This document shows, piece after piece, positions 7,169 through 8,089 of a DNA stretch of 8,089 nt (positions are counted from its first letter, which is position 1; every line of letters begins with the position of its first letter). The notes under the pieces are model-generated. The model did not search any database and was not told where the DNA came from. It worked only from the letters and a program-made list of their open reading frames with translations. The stretch lies in the NCBI GenBank assembly GCA_002292925.1, contig DBCF01000185.1:1-8089 (forward strand), in the 5' to 3' direction. The position numbers were made by a program, and so were the translations under genes. This stretch comes from Roseiflexaceae bacterium UBA965 (GTDB lineage: Bacteria; Chloroflexota; Chloroflexia; Chloroflexales; Roseiflexaceae).

Positions 7169-7732
7169 CTAAATTACTTTTTGCCGACGTAATTGCAATG
7201 CGAACAATACCCCCACACCACACAATACCAAGGGCAAAACGACAATTGCCGGGATGAGTGACGCTTTGGCAAGAATCGCGAGTAAGGCAAATGCCGTTGC
7301 CACACCAGATGCAATAAATGGCCATGATTCAGTGTAATCGAACCAAATGCGCCCCATACCATATATCAATAGGAACGCAAGACCAATGAGTAATCCAAGA
7401 ATAGCGCCACCATATATCGTCAACCACGGTAACCCAGCCAATACCGCACCGATGCTAACCGATACAATACAGAGCCAATACCAACGACGCACGATGGCCA
7501 AGACAAACGCAAGTACGGTTAACCCAATACAAAATACGAGTTGTGGCAATATATATGTCGTAATGAATGTTTCGATAAGAGCGTGATCAATCGCCAATAA
7601 CGCCACAATCATCACAATACACAACCCATAAACACGGTTCGTGTTTGCAGTGGTGGGTGTAGACCGTAATGGAATCGTCGGCATTCCTTCTGATGAGAAA
7701 TGCTCAAGATCTATTTTTGACTGGTCGTTCAT
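7169..7732 (-). CDS. Small polytopic membrane protein, function unknown
   Basis: A 187-residue protein with a polar N-terminal tail (about 1-32, rich in S, T, P, D, E) and six likely membrane helices at about 34-52, 58-80, 85-101, 106-125, 137-154 and 160-178, ending in the positively charged LRRQK. Only the loop RIWFDYTESWP (129-138) carries several polar residues between helices. The GGAILGLLIGLAFLLIY and WPFIASGVATAFALLA pair loosely recalls LiaI/LiaF-like or DUF5668-type membrane regions, but I cannot assign a family. ATG 7732 is chosen over the upstream ATGs at 7777 and 7765 because AAGGGG (about 7741-7746) lies 8 nt before it. The gene is AT-richer than the threonine operon. It has the same orientation as the glycoside hydrolase, but a hairpin separates them, so a link is uncertain. 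Confidence 0.72.
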   Translation of the reverse strand: MNDQSKIDLEHFSSEGMPTIPLRSTPTTANTNRVYGLCIVMIVALLAIDHALIETFITTYILPQLVFCIGLTVLAFVLAIVRRWYWLCIVSVSIGAVLAGLPWLTIYGGAILGLLIGLAFLLIYGMGRIWFDYTESWPFIASGVATAFALLAILAKASLIPAIVVLPLVLCGVGVLFALQLRRQKVI

Positions 7733-7794
7733 ATCGTATACCCCTTCATCACAGTCACTGTACATCGTCGTACACATTTATACAACAACATCTT

Positions 7795-7825
7795 AATATA
7801 CTTATATTACGAATTAACCGTTCAA
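7795..7825 (-). promoter_or_regulatory. Possible promoter of the membrane-protein gene
   Basis: On the - strand TTGAAC (7825-7820) is followed after 19 nt by TATATT (7800-7795), resembling -35 and -10 boxes with long spacing. An alternative -10, TATAAA, lies at 7782-7777 without a good -35. The region is strongly AT-rich and in the right place, but box assignment is weak. Confidence 0.3.
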
Positions 7826-7833
7826 ATTGAACG
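7819..7833. promoter_or_regulatory. Operator-like palindrome CGTTCAA-A-TTGAACG
   Basis: Two perfect 7-nt arms around a single central base, overlapping the candidate -35 box of the membrane-protein gene about 90 nt before its start. The compact odd-centred palindrome looks like a dimeric repressor site. No regulator gene is present in the window. Confidence 0.4.
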
Positions 7834-7945
7834 AGAATCATCCAACACACATGCTGATTGATTATAACTGAAAAAATCAATGATTTCCGCAAGAATTCAT
7901 AATTTCTTTATTTTTCGATAAAGCAATACACAAGCCAATTTAAGC

Positions 7946-7971
7946 CGTGTGCTGATTTTTTGGCGTGTGCT
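7946..7971 (+). repeat. Short direct repeat CGTGTGCT
   Basis: CGTGTGCT occurs at 7946-7953 and again at 7964-7971, 18 nt apart from start to start, or just under two helical turns. It may be a tandem binding site or chance. Confidence 0.4.
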
Positions 7972-7994
7972 TATCCTATGGCATACCTCGGGAA

Positions 7995-8032
7995 ATTCCA
8001 CGCTGCGGTTGCCATCGCAACCGGCATGGAAT
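7995..8032. repeat. Long imperfect hairpin, REP-like palindrome
   Basis: Outer arms ATTCCA (7995-8000) and TGGAAT (8027-8032) pair over 6 bp. After a 1x1 mismatch, 2 bp and a 2-nt bulge, the inner arms CGGTTGC (8006-8012) and GCAACCG (8017-8023) pair over 7 bp around the loop CATC. On the - strand it is introduced by CGTCATTCC, as in many bacterial intergenic REP-type palindromes. It lacks an adjacent U-tract on the + strand, so a plain terminator is less likely. Copy number cannot be judged from one window. Confidence 0.5.
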
Positions 8033-8089
8033 GACGCTAGGGGTTGGATTTTGGCGTAGGTATTGAGTGTGTAATTTATTTTTTTTAAT

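Larger units (their letters stand above)
7733..8089. other. AT-rich gene-free stretch
   Basis: I see no convincing coding frame on either strand here. It holds the leader and promoter region of the membrane gene, the palindrome at 7819-7833, a weak stem CTTTAT/ATAAAG (7906-7911 with 7918-7923), short direct repeats between 7946 and 8057, and a long imperfect hairpin at 7995-8032. The last 12 nt run into a T-tract. The composition shifts from very AT-rich (about 7780-7945) to mixed around the hairpin. Confidence 0.7.

Noticed and set aside
7733..7777. Upstream start at 7777 for the membrane protein, adding 15 residues
   Set aside because: The extra residues (MCTTMYSDCDEGVYD) lie over the leader, and the only good ribosome binding site, AAGGGG, precedes ATG 7732.
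7906..7923. Small stem CTTTAT/ATAAAG as a regulatory hairpin
   Set aside because: Six AU-dominated pairs in AT-rich DNA are expected by chance.
7995..8032. tRNA or plain rho-independent terminator at the long hairpin
   Set aside because: There is no cloverleaf or CCA-type acceptor, and the T-tract at 8078-8087 is more than 40 nt after the stem.
7778..8089. CRISPR array in the repeat-bearing intergenic region
   Set aside because: The repeats are 8-9 nt, occur only twice and lack regular spacers.

Overview
The window looks like a piece of a moderately GC-rich bacterial chromosome. I would guess Chloroflexota, possibly Herpetosiphon-like. The basis is the archaeal/fungal-type aspartate-semialdehyde dehydrogenase, a ThrA-like aspartokinase without a homoserine dehydrogenase part, and neighbours of a kind I associate with that phylum. 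This placement is inference from protein character, not from a search.

Positions 1-5000 (+ strand) are one tightly packed operon. The order is threonine synthase (thrC, 3' half only), aspartokinase with two ACT domains, a GNAT acetyltransferase, aspartate-semialdehyde dehydrogenase (asd), an uncharacterised protein with HAD-phosphatase-like motifs, and a small CoA-binding (YccU-type) protein. Gaps are 15 nt or less, and the GNAT/asd pair overlaps as ATGA. Three genes are the first two steps and the last step of the aspartate-to-threonine pathway. Homoserine dehydrogenase and homoserine kinase are not in the window. The three accessory genes have no assigned role in the pathway.

Positions 5001-5084 hold an 11-bp hairpin between convergent genes, probably a shared terminator. 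Positions 5085-7070 (- strand) encode a 661-residue cytoplasmic glycoside-hydrolase-like protein: a GHL6-type barrel followed by a beta-galactosidase-trimerization-like domain. Just upstream of its ribosome binding site is a perfect 13-bp inverted repeat that could be a terminator, an operator, or both. Positions 7169-7732 (- strand) encode a small polytopic membrane protein of unknown function.

Positions 7733-8089 carry no convincing gene. This AT-rich stretch holds the promoter region of the membrane protein, a 7-bp operator-like palindrome, short direct repeats and a long imperfect REP-like hairpin (7995-8032). I see no CRISPR array, transposase, tRNA or rRNA. The most interesting unknowns are the HAD-motif protein inside the threonine operon and the palindrome controlling or insulating the glycoside-hydrolase gene.
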